DNA from: Leifsonia sp. SCN 70-46
Lineage (GTDB): Bacteria; Actinomycetota; Actinomycetes; Actinomycetales; Microbacteriaceae
Direction: 5' to 3'
NCBI GenBank assembly: GCA_001725325.1
Contig: MEFY01000002.1
Coordinates: 685,559-749,558 of the forward strand
Length of the DNA stretch: 64,000 bases
The number at the start of each line of letters is the position of its first letter. Position 1 is the first letter of the stretch. The notes beneath the pieces were generated by a model that had not been told where the DNA came from, made no database searches, and was given only the letters and a program-made list of their open reading frames with translations. Below, one piece after another: positions 53,005-62,722 of the stretch. A program made the translations under genes and the position numbers.

Positions 53005-53400
53005 GTTGCGCGCCATGACCTCGAGCACGCGCAGGGTCTCGTCGTACTGCTCCTGGGTCAGACCCTCGGTCGTGAGGGTGCGCTGGGTGGCGACGACGGC
53101 CGAGAGGCGCTCGAGGGCGCCCCGGCCGCGCTCGGTGATGGCATAGGTCGAGGCGTCGAGCGTCACCCAGCCGCTGTCGAGGAGCTCGGCGAGGTGCTCG
53201 CGCGACGACTCCTGCTCGACGAGGAACGGCGCCACCGCGGCATCCAGGGCCTCTTCCGTCGCGGGCTCATGGGTGAGCACGTTGAGGAGTTGCCACTGGC
53301 GCCGGGTGACGCCGTGCTCGTCGAGCGTGGAGGCGAACTGCTCGTCGATCAGGCGATCGACGAGCTTCAACCAGAATCCGATCGGTCGAGGGGTGGACAT
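52987..53400 (-). CDS. MarR-like winged-helix protein
   Basis: A 137-residue protein with a central winged helix (RRQWQLLNVL, LAELLDSGWVTLDASTYAITERGR) flanked by dimerisation helices. Its N-terminus TPRPIGFWLKLVDRLIDE and C-terminus QYDETLRVLEVMARNLGW are closely echoed by the protein encoded 6 bp upstream, which lacks the winged helix. The two are co-transcribed away from a divergent MarR gene. Target and ligand unknown. Confidence 0.78.
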   Translation of the reverse strand: MSTPRPIGFWLKLVDRLIDEQFASTLDEHGVTRRQWQLLNVLTHEPATEEALDAAVAPFLVEQESSREHLAELLDSGWVTLDASTYAITERGRGALERLSAVVATQRTLTTEGLTQEQYDETLRVLEVMARNLGWRE

Positions 53401-53406
53401 CGTCCG

Positions 53407-53766
53407 CTAGCTCTCGGGCGTCTCGTCGGTGCTCGGGCGCTGCGGGCCGTGGCCGCGCATCATGCCCGGGTGGCGGTGTCCGCGTCCGAAGCCGCGCGCG
53501 GGGCCGTGGCCGAATCCGCGAGGGCCGAACGGGCGCTCGCCGAAGCCGCGCTCGCCGAGCTGCGACTCGTCCCACCCGAGGTTGCGGGCCATCTTCTCGA
53601 GGGTCGCCATGGTCGTGGCGTAGTCCGCGTCGGAGATGCCCTCACGGGCGGTCGCGCCGAGGCCCTTGCGGTACTCGCGCGTGAGCTCGTGCTTGCGGTG
53701 CTCGATGGCACGCAGCCAGAAGGCGGGGCGTGGGGTCTTGGTCGTGGTGTCGTTGGGGGTCTTCAT
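53407..53766 (-). CDS. Winged-helix-less MarR paralog with Gly/Arg/His-rich tail
   Basis: A 119-residue protein. Residues about 11-29 (TPRPAFWLRAIEHRKHE) and 44-67 (ISDADYATTMATLEKMARNLGW) correspond to the first and last helices of the MarR-like neighbour; the DNA-binding core between them is missing. A low-complexity tail of about 40 residues follows, rich in Gly, Arg, His and Phe (FGERPFGPRGFGHGPARGF). AAGGA lies upstream of the ATG. It could dimerise with the neighbour through the shared helices; function unknown. Confidence 0.7.
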   Translation of the reverse strand: MKTPNDTTTKTPRPAFWLRAIEHRKHELTREYRKGLGATAREGISDADYATTMATLEKMARNLGWDESQLGERGFGERPFGPRGFGHGPARGFGRGHRHPGMMRGHGPQRPSTDETPES

Positions 53767-53790
53767 GGTGGTGAATCCTTCGCTCTGGGA

Positions 53791-53826
53791 TGTATGTCAT
53801 ATGACAACAGTTGTAAGATTACATAC
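53791..53826. promoter_or_regulatory. Nested palindromes between divergent MarR genes
   Basis: The 60-bp gap holds TGTCATATGACA (53795-53806, perfect 12 bp), overlapping ACAACAGTTGT (53804-53814, perfect around A53809), and an outer pair GTATGT (53792-53797) / ACATAC (53821-53826). This is a dense set of operators for a dimeric regulator, most likely the MarR encoded at 53827. Confidence 0.7.
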
Positions 53827-54327
53827 ATGGATTCGCCGCGTCAAGACCCCATCGCACAGATCGAGCAGGCCGTGATCGCGCTGCGGCACTCGAGGCCGCG
53901 CGGTTCGGGCGGCCCGTGGCTGCGCGGCGGCCCGCACGCGGGCGAGCACCCCCTGCGCGGACGGGGGCCCCACGACCGCAGCATGGGGGGCGCGGCGCGC
54001 TTCCGCCTGCTGGCCGCGCTGCGCGAGCGCGACGGCCTGAGCGTCTCCGAGATCGCGGCGCTCATCGGCGTCGACCAGCCGCGGGCGAGCCGGCTCGTGA
54101 ACGACTCCGCCGAGCGCGGCCTCGTCACGAGACGGGCGGACGAGAGGGATGCGCGCCGCAGCGTCGTGGAGCTGACCGCCCTGGGGCGCAGCATCCTCTC
54201 CACGACCACCGAGTCGCGGCGCACGGCGGTCGCCGACGCCATGGCCGGCTTCAGCGACGAGGAGGCCGCGACGTTCGCCGCCCTGCTGGGGCGCTTCGTC
54301 GAGAGTTGGACGCGGCGCGAGCCCTAG
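53827..54327 (+). CDS. MarR-family transcriptional regulator
   Basis: A 166-residue MarR. The winged helix (GLSVSEIAALIGVDQPRASRL, wing RRADERDARRSVVELT) is complete. Residues about 24-53 form an unusual Gly/Arg/Pro/His-rich insertion (RGSGGPWLRGGPHAGEH) similar in composition to the tail of the divergent 119-residue protein. ATG directly follows the palindromes, leaving no room for a ribosome site, so the mRNA may be leaderless. It probably regulates itself and the divergent pair. Confidence 0.82.
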   Translation: MDSPRQDPIAQIEQAVIALRHSRPRGSGGPWLRGGPHAGEHPLRGRGPHDRSMGGAARFRLLAALRERDGLSVSEIAALIGVDQPRASRLVNDSAERGLVTRRADERDARRSVVELTALGRSILSTTTESRRTAVADAMAGFSDEEAATFAALLGRFVESWTRREP

Positions 54328-54471
54328 CCCCGCACGAGGGGAGAGCGAGCTGTCTGCCCCCCGATCCAGTCCGACTCGCAGTGGGACGTGTGCGGTATAT
54401 CGGTGTTCTCGAAGATGGGATCATCCGGTACTCGACCGGGTGCTACTAGCTGTCCCGGGGGGAACAGTTCG

Positions 54472-56625
54472 ATGGTTCAGACAACTCGCGTGCGCTCGCG
54501 CATCGCAAAGATCACCGTGGCCTCGCTCGTCCTGGCCGGAATCGCGTTCGCCGTCGCGCCGTCGACGCGCGAGGAGGCGAGCGCCGCCGGCTCCAACCTC
54601 GTGTGCGACCAGAACACGCTCTACGGCATCACCTCGGCCGGCGACGTGCTCCAGATCGACGCGACGACGGGAGCCACGACGGCCGTCGACAGCCTCTCCC
54701 CCGCGACCAACGCGCTCGGCATCACGCAGAACGGCACGCAGGCCTGGGCCTTCCAGAACAACGGCACGACGATCGTGAGCTACGACCCGCTGAGCGGCAC
54801 CTCCAGCAGCATCGTCACCGGGTCCAGCCAGCCCGCGATCCGCGGTGCCGTCAACCCGGTGACCAACATCTTCTACTACGCGGGCGGCGGCACGAATGCG
54901 CGCCTGGCGGCCTACGACATCGACACCGCCACGGAGATCGGCCAGGTCGGCACGATCACGGGCCTCGGCGGGAACAACGGCGACATGGCCTTCGGCTCCG
55001 ACGGCACGCTCTACGTCGTCGACGGCGACAAGGTCTACCAGGTCACGTCGGTTCCCGACACGGCGGGCGCGGCCAACCTCGCCGCGAGCGAGATCCTCAC
55101 GCTCCCCGGCGGCACCAACAGCCCCGGCATCGCGTACTCGTCCGACGGCTACCTCTTCCTCGCGGCGAGCAGCTCGTCGTCGACCATCTACAAGATCAAC
55201 CCCAGCTCGGGCGCCAGCGTCGGATCCATCACGATCTCGACGGCCCAGGCCGTCGTCGACCTCGCCACGTGCAACTACGCGAACTCCCTGCGAGGCCAGG
55301 TCGACCTGCGCAGCCGCGTCACGACCACCGACCAGTTCGGCGTCGTGAACTCGGGCAACGGCATCGGCACGCCGAACTCGGCGGTCACGTCGGGCAACCT
55401 CGTGGGCATCCAGTCGCCGGCCGCGGGACCGAACCTCACCCTCGGCGGGCTCAACTACACGGTCACGCTCACCGCCGTGGGCACCACCGATCTCACGAAG
55501 TACTCGATCGGCTGGACCTGCACCAACCTGACGACCTCCCTGCAGGTCGCCACGGGCACGGGAGCGATAGCCGCCTTCACCAACCCGATGACCTCGACCG
55601 CCGACGGAACCGACGTCGTGTGCACGTTCATCGCGGCCGCGCTGCCGAAGGCGGTCGACGACGCGTACCAGACCTCCATCGGCACCACCCACTCCGAGCC
55701 CCTCGCAACCGGCCTCATCAAGAACGACACGGGTGCGAGCATCACGGTGACGGGCAACACCGCGCCCGCGCACGGCTCGGTCACGGTCAACCCGGACGGC
55801 TCGTTCGACTACACGCCGACCGCCGGTTACACGGGGGACGACACCTTCGACTACACCATCACCGACGTGAACGGTACGACGTCCACGGGAACCGTGACGA
55901 TCCATGTCTCGCCGGTCGCGGTGGACGACAGCTACTCGACACCCGCCGACACTCCGCTGAACATCTCAGACCTGACCGCCAACGACACCCCGGCGACGAT
56001 GACGGTCAAGTCGGTCACGACGCCGCTGCACGGCACGGCCGTGCTCAACGGCGACGGGACCGTCACCTACACGCCCGACGCGGGCTACACCGGGCCGGAC
56101 ACCTTCGACTACGTCGCGCAGACCGCGGGCGGCCTCACCGACACCGCGACCGTCACGATCAGCGTCTCCGCCTCGGCGGTCGACGACCAGAAGAACGGCA
56201 CCCGCGACACGCCCACGACGCTGCTCCCGCTCGCGAACGACACCCCCTCCGCGGGCTCCTCGTTCGACCTGCCGACCCTCCGGATCAAGGATCCGGGCTC
56301 GGGCGCCTGGGTGAGCCAGGTGACCGTCGCGAGCGTGGGCGTGTGGACCGTGTCCAGCAACGAGCTGGTCTTCTCGCCCGTGGCCGGCTTCAGCGGCACG
56401 CCCTCGATGCGCTACGAGATCACAGACCTCGCGGGCACCACGGTCTCGGCCAGGGCGACGGTCTTCTACCCGCAGGCCGCGACGCTCGCCTACACGAACG
56501 TCGAGCGCCCCGGCGTCGGCGCGTGGGGGATCGGCGTCGAGGCGATGCTGCTCGGGCTCGCGCTCGTGCTCTTCGCCGGGATCCGCCGCCGCCGTCAGGC
56601 AGCGCCGAAGCACCGGGCCGCCTAG
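54472..56625 (+). CDS. Secreted Ig-like/cadherin-like repeat surface protein
   Basis: A 717-residue protein. A signal peptide (basic MVQTTRVRSRIAK, hydrophobic core, ASA near 36-38) is followed by a region of about 250 residues with repeated strand motifs like a beta-propeller (YGITSAGDVLQID, YVVDGDKVYQVT, YLFLAASSSSSTIYKI). Then come Ig-like tandem repeats with DDTFDYTITD and PDTFDYVAQT, ending with one membrane helix and RRRRQAAPKHRAA. No LPXTG. It is likely displayed on the cell surface for adhesion or structure. GGGGGAAC precedes the ATG. The 144-bp gap upstream shows no other clear feature. Confidence 0.78.
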   Translation: MVQTTRVRSRIAKITVASLVLAGIAFAVAPSTREEASAAGSNLVCDQNTLYGITSAGDVLQIDATTGATTAVDSLSPATNALGITQNGTQAWAFQNNGTTIVSYDPLSGTSSSIVTGSSQPAIRGAVNPVTNIFYYAGGGTNARLAAYDIDTATEIGQVGTITGLGGNNGDMAFGSDGTLYVVDGDKVYQVTSVPDTAGAANLAASEILTLPGGTNSPGIAYSSDGYLFLAASSSSSTIYKINPSSGASVGSITISTAQAVVDLATCNYANSLRGQVDLRSRVTTTDQFGVVNSGNGIGTPNSAVTSGNLVGIQSPAAGPNLTLGGLNYTVTLTAVGTTDLTKYSIGWTCTNLTTSLQVATGTGAIAAFTNPMTSTADGTDVVCTFIAAALPKAVDDAYQTSIGTTHSEPLATGLIKNDTGASITVTGNTAPAHGSVTVNPDGSFDYTPTAGYTGDDTFDYTITDVNGTTSTGTVTIHVSPVAVDDSYSTPADTPLNISDLTANDTPATMTVKSVTTPLHGTAVLNGDGTVTYTPDAGYTGPDTFDYVAQTAGGLTDTATVTISVSASAVDDQKNGTRDTPTTLLPLANDTPSAGSSFDLPTLRIKDPGSGAWVSQVTVASVGVWTVSSNELVFSPVAGFSGTPSMRYEITDLAGTTVSARATVFYPQAATLAYTNVERPGVGAWGIGVEAMLLGLALVLFAGIRRRRQAAPKHRAA

Positions 56626-56634
56626 CGGGTCGCG

Positions 56635-57480
56635 CTAGACCTCCTCGTGGTGGTCCTCCACCAGGGGGGCCATGCGCCGAGCATCCTCGAGCGAGTACTC
56701 GAAGCCCAGCTCCTTCGGGTACTCGCCGAGTGCCGTGAGGTGCGCCGCCGCGTTCTGCAGGCTCGCGAGGGCCAGGCCGAGGGTGTACGGGCCGAAGCTC
56801 ACGCGCGAGATACCGAGCTCGGCGAGGCGTGTGAGGGGCACCGACTTCGGGCCGGAGATGGTCGAGACGCGGCCGTCGACGCCCGCGATCGCCTTCTCGA
56901 CGGCGGCCTCGTCGCCAAGGCCGAGCATGAAGATGACGCTCGCGCCCGCGGCGAGGTACGCGTTCGCGCGCGTGAGGGCGTCGTCCCAGTCGCCGCCGCG
57001 CACGAGCGAGTCGACGCGCGCGTTGATGACGAGCGGGATTCCCAGGGCGTCGGCGGCGCCGCGGATCGTGCGGATGCGCTCCTCCTGGTCGGCGAGCGGG
57101 GTGAGCGGGGTGGTCTCGAGACCCGTGCTGTCTTCGAAGTTGATGCCCGCGGCGCCCGCCTGCATGAGGCGCGTGACGTTGTCGCGCAGCTTCGCGAGGT
57201 TGCGCGTGTAGCCGCGCTCGAAGTCGATCGTGACGGGCAGGTCGACGGCGTCGATGATCGATGTCGCGGCCGCGAGGGCCTGCTCGAAGTTCATGCCCTC
57301 GCCGTCTTCGAAGCCGCGCGTGTTGGCGACCGAGTGGGAGGCACTCGCGATGGCCTTCACGCCGGCGGCTCCCGCGACCGCGTGGGCGCTCAGCGCGTCC
57401 CACACGTTCGTGACGATGAGGGGCGTTCCGGGAACGTGGAGGGAGTCGAGGAGGGCGGCCTTGTCGGCGGTGGATGTCAT
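56635..57480 (-). CDS. PEP mutase/isocitrate lyase superfamily enzyme
   Basis: A 281-residue TIM-barrel enzyme. WDALSAHAVAGAAGVKAIASAS, PVTIDFERGY (metal-binding acid) and AAGINFEDS are the superfamily blocks. The PEP-mutase gating motif EDKxxxKxNS is absent (here EDSTGLETTPLT), so phosphonate synthesis is unlikely; 2-methylisocitrate lyase-like or oxaloacetate hydrolase-like chemistry is possible. CAGGCT is 6 nt before the ATG. Confidence 0.8.
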   Translation of the reverse strand: MTSTADKAALLDSLHVPGTPLIVTNVWDALSAHAVAGAAGVKAIASASHSVANTRGFEDGEGMNFEQALAAATSIIDAVDLPVTIDFERGYTRNLAKLRDNVTRLMQAGAAGINFEDSTGLETTPLTPLADQEERIRTIRGAADALGIPLVINARVDSLVRGGDWDDALTRANAYLAAGASVIFMLGLGDEAAVEKAIAGVDGRVSTISGPKSVPLTRLAELGISRVSFGPYTLGLALASLQNAAAHLTALGEYPKELGFEYSLEDARRMAPLVEDHHEEV

Positions 57481-57530
57481 GGCTCAAGCCTGACAACTGC
57501 CGCCGACTTCCGCCAGCGAAAAAACGACAG

Positions 57531-58997
57531 TTACGAGAGGGAGCCCGGAACCGCAGCGGGATCGGCGGGCCGCAGGTCCGGCAGCTTCACGAGCAGCATG
57601 AGCACGAGGCCCACCACGAGCACGACGACGATGCCGAGGATGCCCCACAGCTGCATCCCCGCGATCGTGACGAACACGCCGAACAGCGCCGGCGAGATGA
57701 AGCTCGCGGCCCGGCCCGTGGTCGCCCACAGCCCGAAGATCTCGCTCTCGCGGCCCGCGGGCGTGACGCGCGCGAGCAGGGAGCGGGACGCGGCCTGGGC
57801 GGGTCCGACGAAGATCGTGAGCAGGAGGCCGCCGATCCAGAACGCGATCTGGCCTGCGCCGCTGAAGAAGAAGACCCCGAGGCCCGCGACGACGAGTCCG
57901 ATGAGCGACGCGAGCACGACCGCGCGCGGCCCGAACCTGTCGTCGAAGCGCCCGGAGATGATCGTGCTCAGGCCCGCGATGAGGTTGGCCACGATGCCGA
58001 AGATGAGCAGCTGCGTCGACGAGAAGTTGAACGTGCCCGTCGCGAGGATGGCGCCGAACGTGAACACGCCCGCGAGGCCGTCGCGGTAGACCGCGCTCGC
58101 GACGAGGAACCAGAACGTGTGGCGGCTCTCCTTGTAGAGCCGCACGATGTCCTTCACGAGCACGACGTAGCTCTTGAAGAACGACACCGACTCGCGCTTG
58201 ACCGTGGGCGGCACCTCGGGCACGTTGAGGAAGATCGGCAGCGAGAAGACGATCGTCCACACCGCGCAGCCCACGGCGATGATGCGGTAGATGAGGCCGT
58301 TGTCGCTCGGGATGCCGTACCAGCCGAACGCCTGGTCGGAGACGGCGATGAGGATGAGCGCGAGGATGCCGCCGATGTAGCCGAGCCCCCAGCCGAGGCC
58401 GCTCACGCGGCCGACGGTGCGCGGCGTCGAGACCTGCACGAGCATCGCGTTGTAGTTGACGCCCGCGATCTCGCTGAAGACGCTGCCGACGGCCATGAGG
58501 CTGATGCCGAGGATGAAGAACGAGGGCTGGCCCTGCACGAAGAAGAGGGCGAGCATCGAGAGCACGAGCAGCCCGGTCCAGATGGCGAGCCAGAACTTGC
58601 GGCGGCCCGACGAGTCCGCCCGCTGACCGAGCACGGGCGCGAGCAGGGCGATCGCGATGCCCGCGATGGCGACGGCGAGGCTGAACTGGCCGGAGAGGTC
58701 GGCGATGCCCGCGGTGTACGCGGGATCGGTGACCGTCGCGCCGTCCTCGGGCTTGAGGGCGGCGACATCCGCGGGCAGGAACCAGTAGTTCACGAGGTAG
58801 AGCGGCACGAAGACGAAGGTCAGCAGCACCGAGTTGAAGGGCTGCGTCGCCCAGTCCCACAGGGCCCACGAGCGCACCTGCTTCTTGGGGATGACCTTTC
58901 CCTCCTGAAGATCGAGCCCCACAGCGCGGATCGCCCCCGTGTTGGCGGTGACGGGGACCTTCTTGTCCGTGGGCCCGGCGGGAGCGTCGTCAGTCAT
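57531..58997 (-). CDS. UMF1-type MFS transporter
   Basis: A 488-residue transporter with about twelve membrane helices and the ALWDWATQPFNSVLLTFVF opening typical of the UMF1/Atg22-like MFS group. The GQRADSSGRRKFW loop corresponds to the MFS A-motif. Start chosen as ATG at 58997: TAGCGT (59009-59004) precedes it by exactly 6 nt; a GTG at 59003 is in frame. That box lies inside the end of the ABC-F gene. Substrate unknown, possibly amino acids or peptides. Confidence 0.85.
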   Translation of the reverse strand: MTDDAPAGPTDKKVPVTANTGAIRAVGLDLQEGKVIPKKQVRSWALWDWATQPFNSVLLTFVFVPLYLVNYWFLPADVAALKPEDGATVTDPAYTAGIADLSGQFSLAVAIAGIAIALLAPVLGQRADSSGRRKFWLAIWTGLLVLSMLALFFVQGQPSFFILGISLMAVGSVFSEIAGVNYNAMLVQVSTPRTVGRVSGLGWGLGYIGGILALILIAVSDQAFGWYGIPSDNGLIYRIIAVGCAVWTIVFSLPIFLNVPEVPPTVKRESVSFFKSYVVLVKDIVRLYKESRHTFWFLVASAVYRDGLAGVFTFGAILATGTFNFSSTQLLIFGIVANLIAGLSTIISGRFDDRFGPRAVVLASLIGLVVAGLGVFFFSGAGQIAFWIGGLLLTIFVGPAQAASRSLLARVTPAGRESEIFGLWATTGRAASFISPALFGVFVTIAGMQLWGILGIVVVLVVGLVLMLLVKLPDLRPADPAAVPGSLS

Positions 58998-58999
58998 GG

Positions 59000-60580
59000 T
59001 CACACGCTAGTGGTTGGCGGTGAACTGTTGGTGACCTCCGTGAGCCCAGTTTTCCTGTCGAGCTCGAGCCGTCGCGTGAGGCCGAGCCGCCCGAGGAACT
59101 CCTCGTCGTGGCTCACCACGACGAGCGCGCCCTGGTACGCCTCGAGCGCGTCGACGAGCTGGGTCACGCTCGCGCGGTCGAGGCTGTTCGTGGGCTCGTC
59201 GAGCAGCAGCAGCTGCGGCGCCGGATCGGCGAGCAGGATGCGCGCGAGCGCCACCCGGAACCGCTCGCCGCCCGACAGCTGCCCGACGGGCCGCTCGGCC
59301 CGGGCCCCGCGGAACAGGAACCGTGCGAGCTGCGCGCGCACCTCGTTGGGGGAGCGGCCGGGTGCGGCCGCGCGCACCGTGTCGACGACCGAGGCCTCGC
59401 CCAGGTCGTCGATACGCTGCCGGAGGTAGCCGGCCTCGGGGATGCGGAACGGCACATCCCCCGCGGCGATGCGCTCGAGGAGCGTCGTCTTGCCCGCGCC
59501 GTTCGCGCCCACGAGCGCGATCCGCTCCGGTCCGCGCACGACGAGGTCGCCCTCGAGCTCGAGCACGGTGCGCCCGGCGGGCACGCGCGTCTCGGGCAGC
59601 GCGACGCGGATGTGGTCGTCCGACCGCAGCTTCGCCTCGGCCGCCTCGAGCGCCGACTCGGCGGCCTCGACCTTCTCGGCGTGCATGCCGCGGTACCTGC
59701 CCGCGCTCACCTGGGCGTTCGACTTGCGCTGGTTCGCGATGATCTTCGGCACGCGCTTCTGCTCGAACGCGGTCCTGCCCTCCCGGGCGCGGTGCGCGAG
59801 CGTCGTCTCGGCCTCGATCCGCTGCCGCTTCTCGACCCGCAGGCCCTGCTCGGCTGTGCGCACGAGACGCTCGGCGGTCTCCTGCTCGGCGTCGAGCTGC
59901 TCGAGGTAGGCGGTGAAGTTGCCTCCGAACATCCGCAGCCCGCCCTCGTAGAGCTCGGCGGTGTCGTCCATGAGGTCGAGCAGCTCGCGGTCGTGGCTCA
60001 CGACGACGAGGGTGCCCGTCCAACCGCGCACCGCCGAGTAGAGCAGCTCGCGCGCCCGCCGGTCGAGGTTGTCGGTCGGCTCGTCGAGCAGGGTGATCGA
60101 GGATGCGGCGAGCCGGAGCCGCGCGAGGCCCGCGAGCACGACCTCGCCGCCGGACAACGACCGCACCTCGCGGCGGAGGGACCCGGCGCCCGTGAACCCC
60201 AGGCCGGAGAGCACGGCGACCGCCCGCTCCTCCACGTCCCAGTCGTCGCCGACGGCGTCGAAGTTCTCGGGCGAGACGTCGCCCGCCGCGATGGCGTCGA
60301 CGGCGGCGAGGGTCGCCGAGACGCCGAGCACGTCGGCGAGCGTGCGGTCGCCGTCGAGCGCGAGGTCCTGGGGCAGGTAGCCCACGGTGCCCGAGGCCGT
60401 GATGCTGCCCGTGGTGGGGGTGAGCTCACCGGCGAGGAGCCGGAGCAGCGTGGACTTGCCGGCACCGTTGGCGCCCGTGAGGCCGGTGCGCCCGCGGCCG
60501 AATGCCGCGGTGATGCCGCTCAGGGCGACGGTGCCGTCGGGCCAGCGCAGCGAAACGTCGGAAAGGAGGAGTGATGACAT
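59000..60580 (-). CDS. ABC-F ATPase (ribosome-associated, antibiotic-resistance type possible)
   Basis: A 526-residue protein with two ABC domains and no membrane part. Walker A GANGAGKST and GANGAGKTT, two LSGGE signatures, Walker B LLDEPTDNLD and LLLDEPTNSLD, and a long basic/acidic inter-domain linker (about 215-330) define ABC-F. These bind the ribosomal E site; some give resistance to macrolides, lincosamides or pleuromutilins. A leader peptide with complementary ribosome site sequences lies upstream, as in inducible resistance genes. GGAGA is 7 nt before the ATG. Confidence 0.88.
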   Translation of the reverse strand: MSSLLLSDVSLRWPDGTVALSGITAAFGRGRTGLTGANGAGKSTLLRLLAGELTPTTGSITASGTVGYLPQDLALDGDRTLADVLGVSATLAAVDAIAAGDVSPENFDAVGDDWDVEERAVAVLSGLGFTGAGSLRREVRSLSGGEVVLAGLARLRLAASSITLLDEPTDNLDRRARELLYSAVRGWTGTLVVVSHDRELLDLMDDTAELYEGGLRMFGGNFTAYLEQLDAEQETAERLVRTAEQGLRVEKRQRIEAETTLAHRAREGRTAFEQKRVPKIIANQRKSNAQVSAGRYRGMHAEKVEAAESALEAAEAKLRSDDHIRVALPETRVPAGRTVLELEGDLVVRGPERIALVGANGAGKTTLLERIAAGDVPFRIPEAGYLRQRIDDLGEASVVDTVRAAAPGRSPNEVRAQLARFLFRGARAERPVGQLSGGERFRVALARILLADPAPQLLLLDEPTNSLDRASVTQLVDALEAYQGALVVVSHDEEFLGRLGLTRRLELDRKTGLTEVTNSSPPTTSV

Positions 60581-60585
60581 GGGGA

Positions 60586-60646
60586 GTCTCCGTGTGCGTC
60601 AGGTGGTGCGCTGACGGAGCCCCTCGCGGGGTCTTCAGGTCAGCGC
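60586..60646 (-). promoter_or_regulatory. Attenuator-like structured leader of the ABC-F gene
   Basis: On the minus strand, GCGCTGAC (60646-60639) pairs perfectly with GTCAGCGC (60615-60608), enclosing an inner hairpin CCCC-GCGA-GGGG. The leader-peptide TGA lies in the first arm. Further down CGGAGAC (60592-60586), which contains the ABC-F ribosome site, is perfectly complementary to GTCTCCG (60666-60660) within the leader ORF. No T-run follows, so control would be translational. Confidence 0.65.
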
Positions 60647-60675
60647 GTGGGCGCGGAACCGGAGACGATCTTCAC
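60640..60675 (-). CDS. Leader peptide of the ABC-F gene (11 residues)
   Basis: GTG at 60675 opens an 11-codon ORF (MKIVSGSAPTR, then TGA) with GAGGAG 5 nt ahead. A TATTAT (60708-60703) about 28 bp upstream could be the -10. Codons 4-5 (GTC TCC) and the next base pair with the ABC-F ribosome site, and the stop lies in a strong stem. This is the arrangement of drug-inducible leader peptides such as those before erm and some ABC-F genes. Not demonstrated. Confidence 0.6.
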   Translation of the reverse strand: MKIVSGSAPTR

Positions 60676-60731
60676 TGCTACTCCTCGATAAGGCGGATCA
60701 CCATAATAAGCAGGCTTCCGGCGGTCCGGTA

Positions 60732-62722
<1,991 letters not shown>

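Noticed and set aside
53407-53766. Pseudogene produced by decay of a MarR gene
   Set aside because: The frame is intact with its own ribosome site, the deletion is clean between two conserved helices, and the tail is long and in frame, so it was kept as a functional gene.
56635-57480. Phosphonate biosynthesis (PEP mutase)
   Set aside because: The EDKxxxKxNS motif is missing and no phosphonopyruvate decarboxylase is nearby.
60608-60646. Rho-independent terminator before the ABC-F gene
   Set aside because: A strong stem exists, but no T-run follows on the minus strand and it contains the leader stop codon, so a translational control structure fits better.
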